Source of the DNA: Paenibacillus pinistramenti | GTDB taxonomy: Bacteria; Bacillota; Bacilli; Paenibacillales; Paenibacillaceae | Assembly (NCBI RefSeq): GCF_005869875.1 | Contig: NZ_VAWG01000005.1 | Coordinates: forward strand, 1-64,000 | Direction of reading: 5' to 3' | Length of the DNA stretch: 64,000 nucleotides | In this document: positions 26,397-34,883 of the stretch, in pieces | Position numbering within the stretch: position 1 is the stretch's first letter | Layout of the letters: each line of letters opens with the position of its first letter | Made by a program: the position numbers and the translations under genes | Notes under the pieces: model-generated | The model's database searches: none | What the model saw: only the letters and a program-made list of their open reading frames with translations | What the model was told of the DNA's origin: nothing

Positions 26397-27977
26397 TCAA
26401 TTTCTACCCCTTGCCCGGTACTCGCTCGGCAGAAGCCCGACGCGTTCGCGGAAGATGCGGCTGAAATATTTTTCGTCTTCAAAGCCGGCTGAGGCAGCCA
26501 CTTCGTAGACGGGGGCGTCCGAGTTAAGCAGCAGCGATTTCGCCAGCTCGATACGAAGCCCGCGCAGCGCCTCTCCAAAGGGCTGGCCGGCAAATTTGGC
26601 GAAGCACTGGCTGAAATAGCTCCGGCTCATGCTGATCACGGCGGCGACATCCGCCTGGTTGATCTTCTCGCCGGCATGGGCGCGCATGTAGAGGAGGGCG
26701 CGGATCAGGCTGTACATGACCTCTTTGGAAAAAGACAGTTCGAGCATGCGCCGCTGGACCAGGTCGGCAAAACGGCGGAACCATACCCTCCAATCGCTCC
26801 ATAGGAGCATATGCTGGGCTTCCGCGGCCAGCAGCGCCGTATCCTGCGGACTCCCGATGAGCGTCCTGCCCCAGTCGCGGAGCAGGGCTGCGGCAAAGCC
26901 GCGGATATGCTGGCCGTCCGGACGGAGCATGGCAATCCGCCGCACGAAGTCGTGCCAGTCGGCATCATACAAAGCCCACTTCAGCCCGCTCCACTCGCGG
27001 AAGGCCTCGCCCGTCAGCTGCTCTGCTCCCGGCTCTGCGGGCCTTTGCGCCGCCTGGGCCGATTGCAGCTCTGCCGCGGTAACCGCGGCAATCTCATTGG
27101 CGCGCTGCAGGCCGTAGAACAGCTGCTTCGGCAGCTGCCTCGCGAGCAGCGCCTTCATCTCGCCGGCCGGCCTGCCGGCGAGCCCCGTTACCAGCGCGGC
27201 CAGCCAGCGGCCTCCAGCCGCGCCGCCAAGCCCGGACTGCGCCTCGTCCGGGGTGAGCGGGCGGGGCAGCGGGACCATCCACGCCCCGGCTTCCAGCTCA
27301 ATCAGCGGATGGCGCTGGAGCAGGGGCAGGCGGAGCAGCTCCGCGTCCAGCTGCGGAGCATCCGGCTTCGGGCCGCCCGGCGGGGGGCTGCTCAGCGGGC
27401 TGCCGCTTTGCGAGCAGCCGGCCGTCCCCGCCTTTGGGCCGCCCAGCGGGCTGCCGTCCTGCGGGATGCCGTTTAGCAGACGGCAGTCCGTCCCGGCCTT
27501 CGCCCCGCCAGCCGGGACCAGCGCCAGCACGCAGTCCGGCAGCGACTCCCGGCTGCCCGTGCCCGGCATAGCATCCGGGCGCGGACGGCTGCCTTCCTCG
27601 AACCGGATGCGTTCCACAATCCGGTTCATGACCTCGTCGATGGTCTCCATCTCCAGCAGCGTCTTCACAATATAATCAATCGCGCCAAGCCGCAGCGCCT
27701 CCTGTACAAAATCAAATTCATGATGGCAGGTCAGAATTACGGAATGGATGCCGGGATACCGGAACCGGACCTGCCTGATCAGGTCGAAGCCGGAGAGCCC
27801 GGGCATGGTAATATCGGTAAACATCAGCTCTGTCTCCTGATGCTCAAGCAGCTCCAGGGCCGCCCTGCCGTCGGCGGCTTCCCCGACGATCGAGATGCCG
27901 TAGGAGGCCCAGTCAATCAGCGAAATAAACCCTTTGCGCACCAGCTTCTCATCCTCAACAACAATCGCCCTGATCAT
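26397..27977 (-). CDS. AraC-type response regulator (YesN-like)
   Basis: Receiver domain (1-125; E8/D9, phospho-accepting D55 in FTDITMPG, K109-like VK), then a long Pro/Gly/Ala-rich linker (about 140-220) and poorly conserved central region, and two C-terminal AraC helix-turn-helix units (about 425-520; ADVAAVISMSRSYFSQCFAKFAG and VAASAGFEDEKYFSRIFRERVG). It would activate the sugar transporter operon that lies directly downstream. It overlaps the kinase gene by 4 bases. The linker is G+C-rich and repetitive (PPGGPKP, GGPKAGT), longer than in typical YesN. Confidence 0.9.
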   Translation of the reverse strand: MIRAIVVEDEKLVRKGFISLIDWASYGISIVGEAADGRAALELLEHQETELMFTDITMPGLSGFDLIRQVRFRYPGIHSVILTCHHEFDFVQEALRLGAIDYIVKTLLEMETIDEVMNRIVERIRFEEGSRPRPDAMPGTGSRESLPDCVLALVPAGGAKAGTDCRLLNGIPQDGSPLGGPKAGTAGCSQSGSPLSSPPPGGPKPDAPQLDAELLRLPLLQRHPLIELEAGAWMVPLPRPLTPDEAQSGLGGAAGGRWLAALVTGLAGRPAGEMKALLARQLPKQLFYGLQRANEIAAVTAAELQSAQAAQRPAEPGAEQLTGEAFREWSGLKWALYDADWHDFVRRIAMLRPDGQHIRGFAAALLRDWGRTLIGSPQDTALLAAEAQHMLLWSDWRVWFRRFADLVQRRMLELSFSKEVMYSLIRALLYMRAHAGEKINQADVAAVISMSRSYFSQCFAKFAGQPFGEALRGLRIELAKSLLLNSDAPVYEVAASAGFEDEKYFSRIFRERVGLLPSEYRARGRN

Positions 27978-29743
27978 TCTTCCAGCTCCTCCTTCATCTT
28001 GGATGGGAATTGAATCGTAACCGCCGTACCGCTGCCGGGCCGGCTCTGGATGTCAAGCAGCGCGGCATCGCCGTAGAAGCGGTGCAGCAGGCGGTTCACA
28101 TACGAAAGCCCGATGCCAAGGCCGCGGCGTTTCGAAGGCTCCTCCTCCTGAAGCAGCGACATGGCCTCCCGTTCAGCAAGGCCCGGGCCGTTGTCTTTTA
28201 CCTGCATGAGGATCATGTCCGATTCAGCTCCGGCGGAGCGGATCGTAACCTCAATCCGTCCATTGGCTTCGCTTGCGCCGTGATAGATGGCGTTCTCAAC
28301 AAGCGGCTGCAGCAGGAAGCGGGGGATTGCGGCATTCAGAACGCCGTCTTCGGCCTTAACATCAAACTCAAATTCATAATCATAGCGGATGCGCTGAAGC
28401 TCCATATAGTTCTGCAGCGCTTCGATTTCTTCGCGCATGGTCACGATAATGCTCTGCTTGCCAAGGTTGTAATGCAGCACCTTGACGAGCAGCGTCACTA
28501 GCCGGTCGATTTCCTTCTGGCCGTTCATGCGGGCCAGCCACTGCACGGTATTCAGCGTATTGTGCAGAAAATGCGGGTTAATCTGGCTGAGCAGCTTCTC
28601 GACCTCCAGCTGGCTTTTCTGCTTCTCGTTGTGCTCTACGGCCGCAAACAGCTCGCTGATCCGGTCCTTCATGTCCTGGAAGTTGCCAAGCAGAAAATCA
28701 AACTCCTGGACGTTTGTATAAGAGACCGGGGCTTCAAGATTTTCAGCCATCCGGACAATCTGCCGGTTGACCTTGCGCAGAGGTCCGTAGACTTTTTTCC
28801 AGATAGATAAGGCAATCAGGAGGGCAAACAGCAGCGTGGCAACCGCCAGGACGCCGATCCGCAGGAACCAGACCCGGATTTCGCTGTTAAAGCTGGATTT
28901 CTTGACCGCGGCAATCAGCTGCCAGCCCTGCACGCTCTCGTAGCGGAACATCAAATAGTTCCTGTAGTCGGCAGAAACCTGTGACGCATCGTTCCATTTT
29001 ACTTCAGCCAGGCTGGCCGGGGCAGGGGTATCCGGGTTCTCGACATAAGTCACTTGGCCGGCTTCATTAACGAGCAGATGGGACAGCTTGATGCCGTAGG
29101 ACTGCTGGTTCAGGATTTTTCGAAAGAGATTGTAGTTGGATTCGAGGTATACATAGACCTTCTGCTGTCCGGTGGTTTGAACCGCGCGAAGGGAGGAGAA
29201 CACGATGTTCTCGCTCTGCCGGTATTTCGTCCGGTGCGGCCCGAAGTAGGTGGCGCCGTTGTAGCGCATGAAGGCGGGAAGGCCGTCAACGGTGAACTCG
29301 CTGCCAATGTTAAAGTTCGTGAACAGCACGGGGTCCGGCTCTTCCGGCATGACATAGGCCGTGATTCCGAGGTAAGGGTTCGTGAAATTAACAAGCGTAA
29401 TCTTATCGTTAATATCCGACATGATGCTCATTTTTCGGTAGACCTGGCCCTCCTGGAGAAAAGCTGACACCTCGCCCACGATCTGCCCGTCGAGCGCAAA
29501 CTGTTTGGAGGCGAAGTCCAGGTTGTTGATCATATTTTCCAGTGCTGCAGCTTCCTGCTTGAGACTGGCGTTAATGCCGATTTGAATTTTGTTCTGGAGA
29601 ATGGAGTAGATGGTGAAATAGGTGATGATGCAGATCAGGACCAAGGGCAGAAGGCATGCGGTTACGAGATAGAGGACCAGGGAGCGTCTGAGAGATCTGG
29701 CGGCAGGCGGGCGCCCCAGAGGAATGCGGTTCAGGCCGGGCAT
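27974..29743 (-). CDS. sensor histidine kinase (YesM-like)
   Basis: Membrane kinase with two helices (about 23-45 and 295-315) flanking an extracellular dCache-like sensor, then HAMP, a His_kinase domain (SQINPHFLHNTLNTVQWLARM, phospho-accepting H) and HATPase_c (NAIYHG, DNGPGL, GLGIGLSYV). It senses an extracellular sugar and phosphorylates the regulator. The pair is transcribed first, ahead of the transporter genes. Confidence 0.92.
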   Translation of the reverse strand: MPGLNRIPLGRPPAARSLRRSLVLYLVTACLLPLVLICIITYFTIYSILQNKIQIGINASLKQEAAALENMINNLDFASKQFALDGQIVGEVSAFLQEGQVYRKMSIMSDINDKITLVNFTNPYLGITAYVMPEEPDPVLFTNFNIGSEFTVDGLPAFMRYNGATYFGPHRTKYRQSENIVFSSLRAVQTTGQQKVYVYLESNYNLFRKILNQQSYGIKLSHLLVNEAGQVTYVENPDTPAPASLAEVKWNDASQVSADYRNYLMFRYESVQGWQLIAAVKKSSFNSEIRVWFLRIGVLAVATLLFALLIALSIWKKVYGPLRKVNRQIVRMAENLEAPVSYTNVQEFDFLLGNFQDMKDRISELFAAVEHNEKQKSQLEVEKLLSQINPHFLHNTLNTVQWLARMNGQKEIDRLVTLLVKVLHYNLGKQSIIVTMREEIEALQNYMELQRIRYDYEFEFDVKAEDGVLNAAIPRFLLQPLVENAIYHGASEANGRIEVTIRSAGAESDMILMQVKDNGPGLAEREAMSLLQEEEPSKRRGLGIGLSYVNRLLHRFYGDAALLDIQSRPGSGTAVTIQFPSKMKEELEE

Positions 29744-29779
29744 GTCATCTCTCCCTCACTATTAGGATGGCACTCAAAA

Positions 29780-29793
29780 TGATAGCGTTTTCA
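29780..29793 (-). promoter_or_regulatory. candidate cre site upstream of the YesMN-like operon
   Basis: TGATAGCGTTTTCA matches the cre consensus TGWAARCGYTWWCA with one mismatch, 37 bases upstream of the kinase start. The palindromic site acts on either strand; CcpA would repress the two-component system when better sugars are present. Confidence 0.5.
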
Positions 29794-29908
29794 AATGGGC
29801 TGATTTTGGATGTATTATAGCACAGCGTATGCGGATTCAGGGGAATTATCGCTTCGAAAAATAACTTCTGCAGGCCGTACCTGCGCGCCGGCACTGCCTG
29901 CAGACTGA

Positions 29909-29938
29909 GGGCCTGAATTCTCCGCAGAATTCAGACCC
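29909..29938 (-). terminator. hairpin after the WYL operon
   Basis: Read on the minus strand, GGGTCTGAATTCT pairs with AGAATTCAGGCCC, a 12-13 base stem. The T run is weak, so termination strength is uncertain. Confidence 0.5.
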
Positions 29939-29952
29939 TGTCAGGCCATTCA

Positions 29953-30813
29953 TTATTGTATCTTTGCAGCAGACACTGCTTCATGCTGAGAAGACGGGAT
30001 GTCCTCTTCGCGCGCACTGGCCCCGTAACGCTCCAATGCCTTCGCCGACGACTCCAGCATCCGCCTCTTTAAGTAATCGCCTTCGGTTACACGAACCCGC
30101 TTCCCCAGAAAACGGAGCTTGGAGAGCAGATACTCCATCTCATCTCCGTTTAACGTCACCCTAACCCGGTAGGTATCGTTCTCCGCGTCGTATTCAACCT
30201 GTTTCTCGAAGCTGGAGAAGCTGTACAGGATCCGGGACAGCTCTTCATTATAGGAGCGGACAATTTCAATGCAGACCTCACGTTTGCGTGCTTCAAGCGA
30301 TGTGCCGAGCCTGCTGAGCATGCGGTCCGCGGCTGCCGGATCGAGAGCCTCCGGGGCGGCGGCGTGGATATTTTTCAGCCGGGTGCTCATTAAGGCGCGG
30401 TGCCGGGTGTGATACCAGAGCAGATACCATTCCTGTTTGACCATCGAGTATTCAAGTCGGAAAGGGAGACCCGATTGCTCTTCATATACACGGCCGTTCT
30501 TCACCTCATAAGTAATGCGGATGCCCGCTTTATCCATGATATACCGGCGCAGAGGCCGGAGAAGCGGATGGTAGACCTGCGGCTGCCGGCTGCGGGCTCT
30601 TTCCAGCAAGTGAAGGGAAGTATCCATCCTCTGATCCTGCCCAAGTGCCGCATGCAGCTTCGCCAGAGTGTCTGCCGTGAAGGCGTCTGCCGCGGCGGGA
30701 TGCTCCAGCATGGTCTTCAGCCACGTCCGCTCATGCGAGGTGACCATGAAAGCGCCGGAATCCTCCAGGCGGGAAAGAATCTGATAATTAAAAATCTTCT
30801 CAAACAGATTCAT
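29953..30813 (-). CDS. WYL-domain protein
   Basis: A 286-residue protein with the WYL-domain layout: conserved SMVKQEWYLLWYHTRH-R strand-turn, TRLKNIHAA and a C-terminal WCX-like part (SKLRFLGKRVRVTE). It lacks the N-terminal winged helix-turn-helix of the neighbour. ATG 30813 is preferred over an upstream ATG at 30843 because AAGGAG lies before it and it overlaps the upstream gene by 14 bases. WYL domains bind ligands, often nucleic-acid fragments. Probably acts together with the upstream regulator. Confidence 0.8.
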   Translation of the reverse strand: MNLFEKIFNYQILSRLEDSGAFMVTSHERTWLKTMLEHPAAADAFTADTLAKLHAALGQDQRMDTSLHLLERARSRQPQVYHPLLRPLRRYIMDKAGIRITYEVKNGRVYEEQSGLPFRLEYSMVKQEWYLLWYHTRHRALMSTRLKNIHAAAPEALDPAAADRMLSRLGTSLEARKREVCIEIVRSYNEELSRILYSFSSFEKQVEYDAENDTYRVRVTLNGDEMEYLLSKLRFLGKRVRVTEGDYLKRRMLESSAKALERYGASAREEDIPSSQHEAVSAAKIQ

Positions 30814-32137
30814 AATAAGCGTGAATCTCCTTCCATTCGGCAATCATCTCCCGGCGCAGCTTAAGCGGCTCCAGAACTTCGCAGCTGGAACCGAAGCTTC
30901 GCAGCCAGGGTTTAATTTCTGTAGTTCCGTTTACGGTAATTTCGTAGATAAAGGAATGCTCCTCCTCCGCAGTAATCTGTCCCCACTGTCCCTGCAGCAG
31001 CACCCGATCCCTGACGAAGTTGGGCTCCTGGCCCTCCGGATTGTAGAACCTGGCCCGGACCGTTACCGGCCGCCCGGTGTCGACCAGCCAGCTGTATTTT
31101 ATTTTCTCCGCAAGCTCGCTTTGCTTCTCCTCATACCAGGCCTCATCTACGGATTCGTCCTCTTCGATCTGCGTAATCCCTTCCATACGGTATTTCCGGA
31201 TTCCCTCCCGGCCGTGGGACAGCAGATACCATCTGCCATATTGATGATCGTAGACCACCTTGAGGGGCAGCGTCCTGTGAACCTTGCCCTCGGTTTCCCG
31301 TTCAAACAGGGGGTTGGTGTTTCTGGAGGCGTAACTCTTCTCCGTCTTTGGAGAGAAATACAGAAAATGGACCCTGCGGCGGCAGCGGATGGCCTGAAGC
31401 AGCGTGAAGAGATGCGCTTCATCCAGAATTCTCGAATGATAGTGATATTTATATAAAAAGGGTTCCACGGCAGTCGGCTCAGCCTCTTTCCGGAGCAGCC
31501 GTTTCTTGAGCCCGTCCCGGAGCAGGTAGCCCTGCACGGAAGGAACCTGCGTATTCGCCATCACATCCACAAAGTCATACAGGTCGATAAGCTCGTCATC
31601 TGTTAAGCTGCTCACGAGGTCGTCCTGTATGCGGTAGCGGTAAGGGCGGGGACCGGGCTCCCTGATAATCACCCCCACCTCCTCCAGGTATTTGAGGTCC
31701 GAGCGGATGGTCTTCTCATCAGGCAGCGGCAGTCCGGAGGACAGGCTGCTGCAGCAAAGCTCCAGAAGCTCCCTTGCGGTCAAGGCCTGCTCATTCATCG
31801 CGGCAAGCAGCAGCGATATTCGCTGGCTTTCGGATTCCTTAACGGATTTGGCGCGGAACAGAAATAACAGCAGCGGGTCGGCGGAGTCGTAGGAGCTGAA
31901 GCGCAGCGTTTCGGTTAATTCCCTGTCCTGCTCCTGCGGCAGCTGCGGGTGCAGAGCTTTGGCGACCTCCTTAAGCCGCCGGATTGTTTTATCAAAGGTA
32001 TGAACGGAAATGCCAAGCCGCTTCGCGAACTGCTGGCGGTTAAAGGCTCCGCGGGTCAGAACCAGCATCCTTAAGAATTGGATTTCTTTATCAAAGCTTT
32101 CTTTAGCCAAGGTGAATCCCCCGTTCCCATCAGACAT
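30800..32137 (-). CDS. HTH-WYL transcriptional regulator
   Basis: A 445-residue regulator with an N-terminal helix-turn-helix (about 15-60; LTRGAFNRQQFAKRLGISVHTFDKTIRRL), a second winged HTH-like region (about 110-170), a WYL domain (about 225-330, with KVVYDHQYGRWYLLSHGREG and YRMEGI) and a WCX C-terminus. It forms a two-gene operon with the second WYL protein. Such paired WYL proteins occur near defence and DNA-damage loci, but no target is visible here; the divergent neighbour is the ncRNA-slipin-RlaP locus. Confidence 0.85.
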   Translation of the reverse strand: MSDGNGGFTLAKESFDKEIQFLRMLVLTRGAFNRQQFAKRLGISVHTFDKTIRRLKEVAKALHPQLPQEQDRELTETLRFSSYDSADPLLLFLFRAKSVKESESQRISLLLAAMNEQALTARELLELCCSSLSSGLPLPDEKTIRSDLKYLEEVGVIIREPGPRPYRYRIQDDLVSSLTDDELIDLYDFVDVMANTQVPSVQGYLLRDGLKKRLLRKEAEPTAVEPFLYKYHYHSRILDEAHLFTLLQAIRCRRRVHFLYFSPKTEKSYASRNTNPLFERETEGKVHRTLPLKVVYDHQYGRWYLLSHGREGIRKYRMEGITQIEEDESVDEAWYEEKQSELAEKIKYSWLVDTGRPVTVRARFYNPEGQEPNFVRDRVLLQGQWGQITAEEEHSFIYEITVNGTTEIKPWLRSFGSSCEVLEPLKLRREMIAEWKEIHAYYESV

Positions 32138-32314
32138 CTTCTTCCATTGTAACAGGGCGGGGCGTTTTGGGGATATTGGAAAACTTTATGCCGTGTCGTA
32201 ATACTTTCACCATGTTCATCCAGAAGCAAGTAAGCGATGATTAAACCTGTAAGACCTGCTTTCTTGTCCGGCGGCCGTAACGAGGCCGGGATATTGGATT
32301 GTCCCGCAGTGCCG

Positions 32315-32545
32315 CGCCTTCTAGGCTGCGGTATCCTGTGCGGCCGGATTAGAGGAAGCTTGATTGAATGGAGGAAGCTCATTTGGGGTTCGATTCCCCA
32401 TCGCCTGCGAAGCGATTCTGGTGAAGCCTCGACTTAAAATCGAGCCAATATTAACAACTGTCTAAGACCAACGGATAGAATCCCCGGCGGCTGGTTCAGC
32501 GCACTGCAGGAAGGCTATGCAATCCGCGGATACCGGCAGGCGTAA
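32315..32545 (+). ncRNA. candidate structured RNA with permuted tRNA-like module (YrlA/Y-RNA-like)
   Basis: The region between the WYL and slipin genes contains, in order: a perfect T-arm-like hairpin (TGGGG, loop TTCGATT, CCCCA; 32384-32400), a closed acceptor-like hairpin (ATCGC, loop CTGCGAA, GCGAT; 32400-32416), and a 17-base anticodon-arm-like hairpin with loop CTTAAAA (32428-32444). This is the order of a circularly permuted tRNA. The whole is enclosed by a long-range stem: CGGTATCC (32329-32336) with GGATACCG (32527-32534), and CGGATT (32345-32350) with AATCCG (32521-32526). Bacterial Y RNAs such as YrlA are known to mimic tRNA in this permuted way and to occur with RNA-repair genes. 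No standard tRNA fits. Ends are estimates. Confidence 0.55.
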
Positions 32546-32570
32546 TTCCGGGAGGCTTCCAAGGAGAAAG

Positions 32571-32644
32571 GGCGGTAAGGGCAGCTGATGTCAGGCTGCT
32601 CTGTCGTCTCAATGATCCCCGGGGACAAATCCCGGCAGACCGCC
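32571..32644 (+). ncRNA. second structured segment upstream of slipin
   Basis: GGCGGT (32571-32576) and ACCGCC (about 32638-32643) can pair around an inner hairpin GCAGC/GCTGC and a C/G-rich loop. It may be a further domain of the preceding RNA or a leader or attenuator of the slipin gene. Confidence 0.3.
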
Positions 32645-32721
32645 TGCCTGAAGCGGGATTCCGCCGCACCTGCAGGGGGATTCTTGATCCATGGTCAAAC
32701 AAGGAAGGGAGCTGGATTTAG

Positions 32722-33837
32722 ATGTTTAACAAAGTCATTATTCAAGCTGACGAGCGCGGCTTATTGTTTCATAAAGGAAGTTATGTGAAGAAGCTGATGC
32801 CGGGGACTTACCGCTTGTTTCCGGGATTTTCTTACAAGGTTGAGGTGCTGAATATCGCCAAGCCGTTCCATTTGGAAGGCAGAGATCTAAAGCTTTTTCT
32901 TCACGATGAAGATCTTGTGCGGGAGCTGGAAATTGTGCAGGTTCAGGACCACGAGTACGTGCTGCACTATGAGGACGGTCAATTTGTGCATCTGATGAAG
33001 CCTGGAGTCTACGCCTTTTGGAACATACTGAAGAAGCACACCTTCTTACATGCAGACATCCGGGAGCCGGAGCTGCCCGGCGGGCTGGACCGTTCGATTC
33101 TGCCGAAGATTGCCGTTTATGTGCAGTCCATTGAAGTTGCGAGCCACGAAGCCGGATTTTTGTTCTATGACCAGGTGCTGCAGCGGGAGCTTCCTCCCGG
33201 GAAATACTATTTCTGGAGAGGCCCGGTTTCAGCAATGGTCAAAACCATTGACTTGAGGCAGCAGCAAATGGATCTGATCGGCCAGGAAATGATGACAGAA
33301 GACAAAGTGACGCTGCGGCTGAACTTTGTTTGCCAATACAGGATTCTGACACCGTCGCGGGTGCTCGAGATGAAAGGGTTTGACGAGCAGATTCATATCC
33401 AGCTTCAGCTTCTGCTCCGGGAATACGTCGGAACACTTAAGCTTGACGATCTGCTGAAACGGAAAGAGGATGCCGCGTCGTTCATCCTGGCCCGTTTGCA
33501 GGAGAAGGAGAACGGGTTCGGCGTACAGTTCCTGAGCGCAGGGATTAAGGATGTCATTTTGCCGGGAGATATGAAGGAGATCCTGAGTACCGTCCTGCTG
33601 GCAGAGAAGAGGGCACAGGCCAATCTGATCACCCGCCGGGAAGAAACGGCCTCGACCCGCAGCCTGCTGAATACGGCCAAGTTGATGGACGAGAATCAAA
33701 CCTTGTACCGGCTGAAGGAGCTGGAATTTCTCGAGAAAATATGCGAAAAGATCGGCTCCATCTCTTTGACGGGCGGCGGCGATCTGCTTGAGCGGCTTGG
33801 GGCTTTGCTTGGTGACAAGAGAGCGGCAGGCCAGTGA
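32722..33837 (+). CDS. slipin (SPFH/band 7) family protein
   Basis: A 371-residue SPFH protein: IDLRQQQMDLIGQEMMTEDKVTLRLNFVCQYRI is the typical SPFH start, followed by the REYVGTLKLDDLLKRK region and IKDVILPGDMKEILSTVLLAEKRAQANLITRREETASTRSLLN, the long C-terminal helix. An N-terminal repeat of the fold precedes it (residues 1-115). No clear transmembrane helix is seen, so it is a soluble slipin of the type that occurs with RNA-repair genes. It follows the structured RNA and precedes RlaP by 64 bases. Confidence 0.85.
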   Translation: MFNKVIIQADERGLLFHKGSYVKKLMPGTYRLFPGFSYKVEVLNIAKPFHLEGRDLKLFLHDEDLVRELEIVQVQDHEYVLHYEDGQFVHLMKPGVYAFWNILKKHTFLHADIREPELPGGLDRSILPKIAVYVQSIEVASHEAGFLFYDQVLQRELPPGKYYFWRGPVSAMVKTIDLRQQQMDLIGQEMMTEDKVTLRLNFVCQYRILTPSRVLEMKGFDEQIHIQLQLLLREYVGTLKLDDLLKRKEDAASFILARLQEKENGFGVQFLSAGIKDVILPGDMKEILSTVLLAEKRAQANLITRREETASTRSLLNTAKLMDENQTLYRLKELEFLEKICEKIGSISLTGGGDLLERLGALLGDKRAAGQ

Positions 33838-33901
33838 GGCAAGGGGGGAAGGTCAGGCAGCAGAGTTCAAATGATAACGAATCTAAAGAGGAGGGAGATC
33901 T

Positions 33902-34696
33902 ATGAGCAGCTATCATGAGAAAATTTTGTTTGAGCTTGAGCGGATAGAACAGGAAGAGGAGGTGCAGATCCTGTTTGCCTGCGAGTCGGGCAGCCGCGCC
34001 TGGGGATTCCCTTCCAAGGACAGCGACTACGACGTGAGGTTCCTTTACGTAAGGCCTGTCGAGTGGTATTTGTCCCTGTATGACAAGCGGGATGTCATCG
34101 AGCGGCCGATTAACGATCTGCTGGACATCAACGGCTGGGATCTGCGCAAAGCCTTGAACTTGTTCCGGAAGTCGAACCCGCCGCTGCTTGAATGGCTTCA
34201 ATCCCCGATCATTTACCGGGAGAATCATGCCATCGCCGAAGAGATCCGCCGGCTGTCTCCATTTACTTTCTCTCCAAAGTCGTGCATGTATCATTATCTT
34301 CACATGGCCAAGGGGAACTACCGGGATTATCTACAGGGCGAGCAGGTGAAGATTAAGAAATATTTCTACGTTCTCCGACCGATTCTGGCCTGCGCATGGA
34401 TTGAGAGCCATAACACCATGCCGCCGATTGAATTCGGGCACCTGGTCGAGGCGGCAGCGCCAAGCGGGCTTAAGCCGGTGATCGGTGATCTGCTTGTCCG
34501 CAAGAAGGCAGGCGACGAAATGGATTATGAGCCGAGAATTCAGCCGATTAACGATTACCTGGAGGACCGGATCGAATATTATGAGCGGCTGGCACCGGGC
34601 ATTAAATCGTCAGGCGAATTGTCCGGCGGGGGCCAGGAGCAGCAGCTGGATGAATTGTTCCGCACCGTGCTGAAAGAGGTATGGAAGGACAGGTAA
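33902..34696 (+). CDS. RlaP-type nucleotidyltransferase
   Basis: A 264-residue DNA polymerase beta-like nucleotidyltransferase (PF10127, RlaP, also listed as a YcgL-like or DUF2204-type family). The catalytic motif is plain: G30-S31 in ESGSRAWGF, and D42-x-D44 in KDSDYDVRFLYVRP; then the family's SPIIYRE and YHYLHMAKGNYRDYL. RlaP was named from computational analysis of RNA-repair gene neighbourhoods, where it occurs with slipin, RtcB and Y-RNA-binding proteins. Its substrate is unknown. It forms an operon with slipin; a strong hairpin follows it. Confidence 0.85.
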   Translation: MSSYHEKILFELERIEQEEEVQILFACESGSRAWGFPSKDSDYDVRFLYVRPVEWYLSLYDKRDVIERPINDLLDINGWDLRKALNLFRKSNPPLLEWLQSPIIYRENHAIAEEIRRLSPFTFSPKSCMYHYLHMAKGNYRDYLQGEQVKIKKYFYVLRPILACAWIESHNTMPPIEFGHLVEAAAPSGLKPVIGDLLVRKKAGDEMDYEPRIQPINDYLEDRIEYYERLAPGIKSSGELSGGGQEQQLDELFRTVLKEVWKDR

Positions 34697-34744
34697 CCTG
34701 CGAGCGGCATCTGCGTATGCCCCCAGGAGCTGCTCTTGAAAGTC

Positions 34745-34770
34745 ATTCAAGGCATTCAAGGCATTCGAGG
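34745..34770 (+). repeat. 9-base tandem repeat (ATTCAAGGC), three copies
   Basis: Two perfect copies and one copy with G for A (ATTCGAGGC), between RlaP and its terminator. Confidence 0.85.
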
Positions 34771-34793
34771 CCGGAATGATCAGCGAAAAACAG

Positions 34794-34840
34794 AGACCCG
34801 CAAGAAGAGGCCTGCCAGCCGTTCTTCTTACGGGTCTTTG
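34794..34840. terminator. terminator after the slipin-RlaP operon
   Basis: AGACCCGCAAGAA pairs with TTCTTACGGGTCT (one mismatch) and is followed by TTTG. It may also serve the PaaX-type gene from the other side. Confidence 0.7.
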
Positions 34841-34883
34841 TGCTCTTGCTCCGTCATCTGGCTTTTGTCTGTTCGCCGCCATC

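Noticed and set aside
29953-32137. CRISPR-associated WYL regulators
   Set aside because: No cas gene or array exists in the window.
32341-32450. ordinary tRNA gene suggested by the T-arm and the UAA-like loop
   Set aside because: The arms are in the wrong order and no 7-bp acceptor pairing or CCA end fits; kept as a permuted tRNA-like RNA instead.
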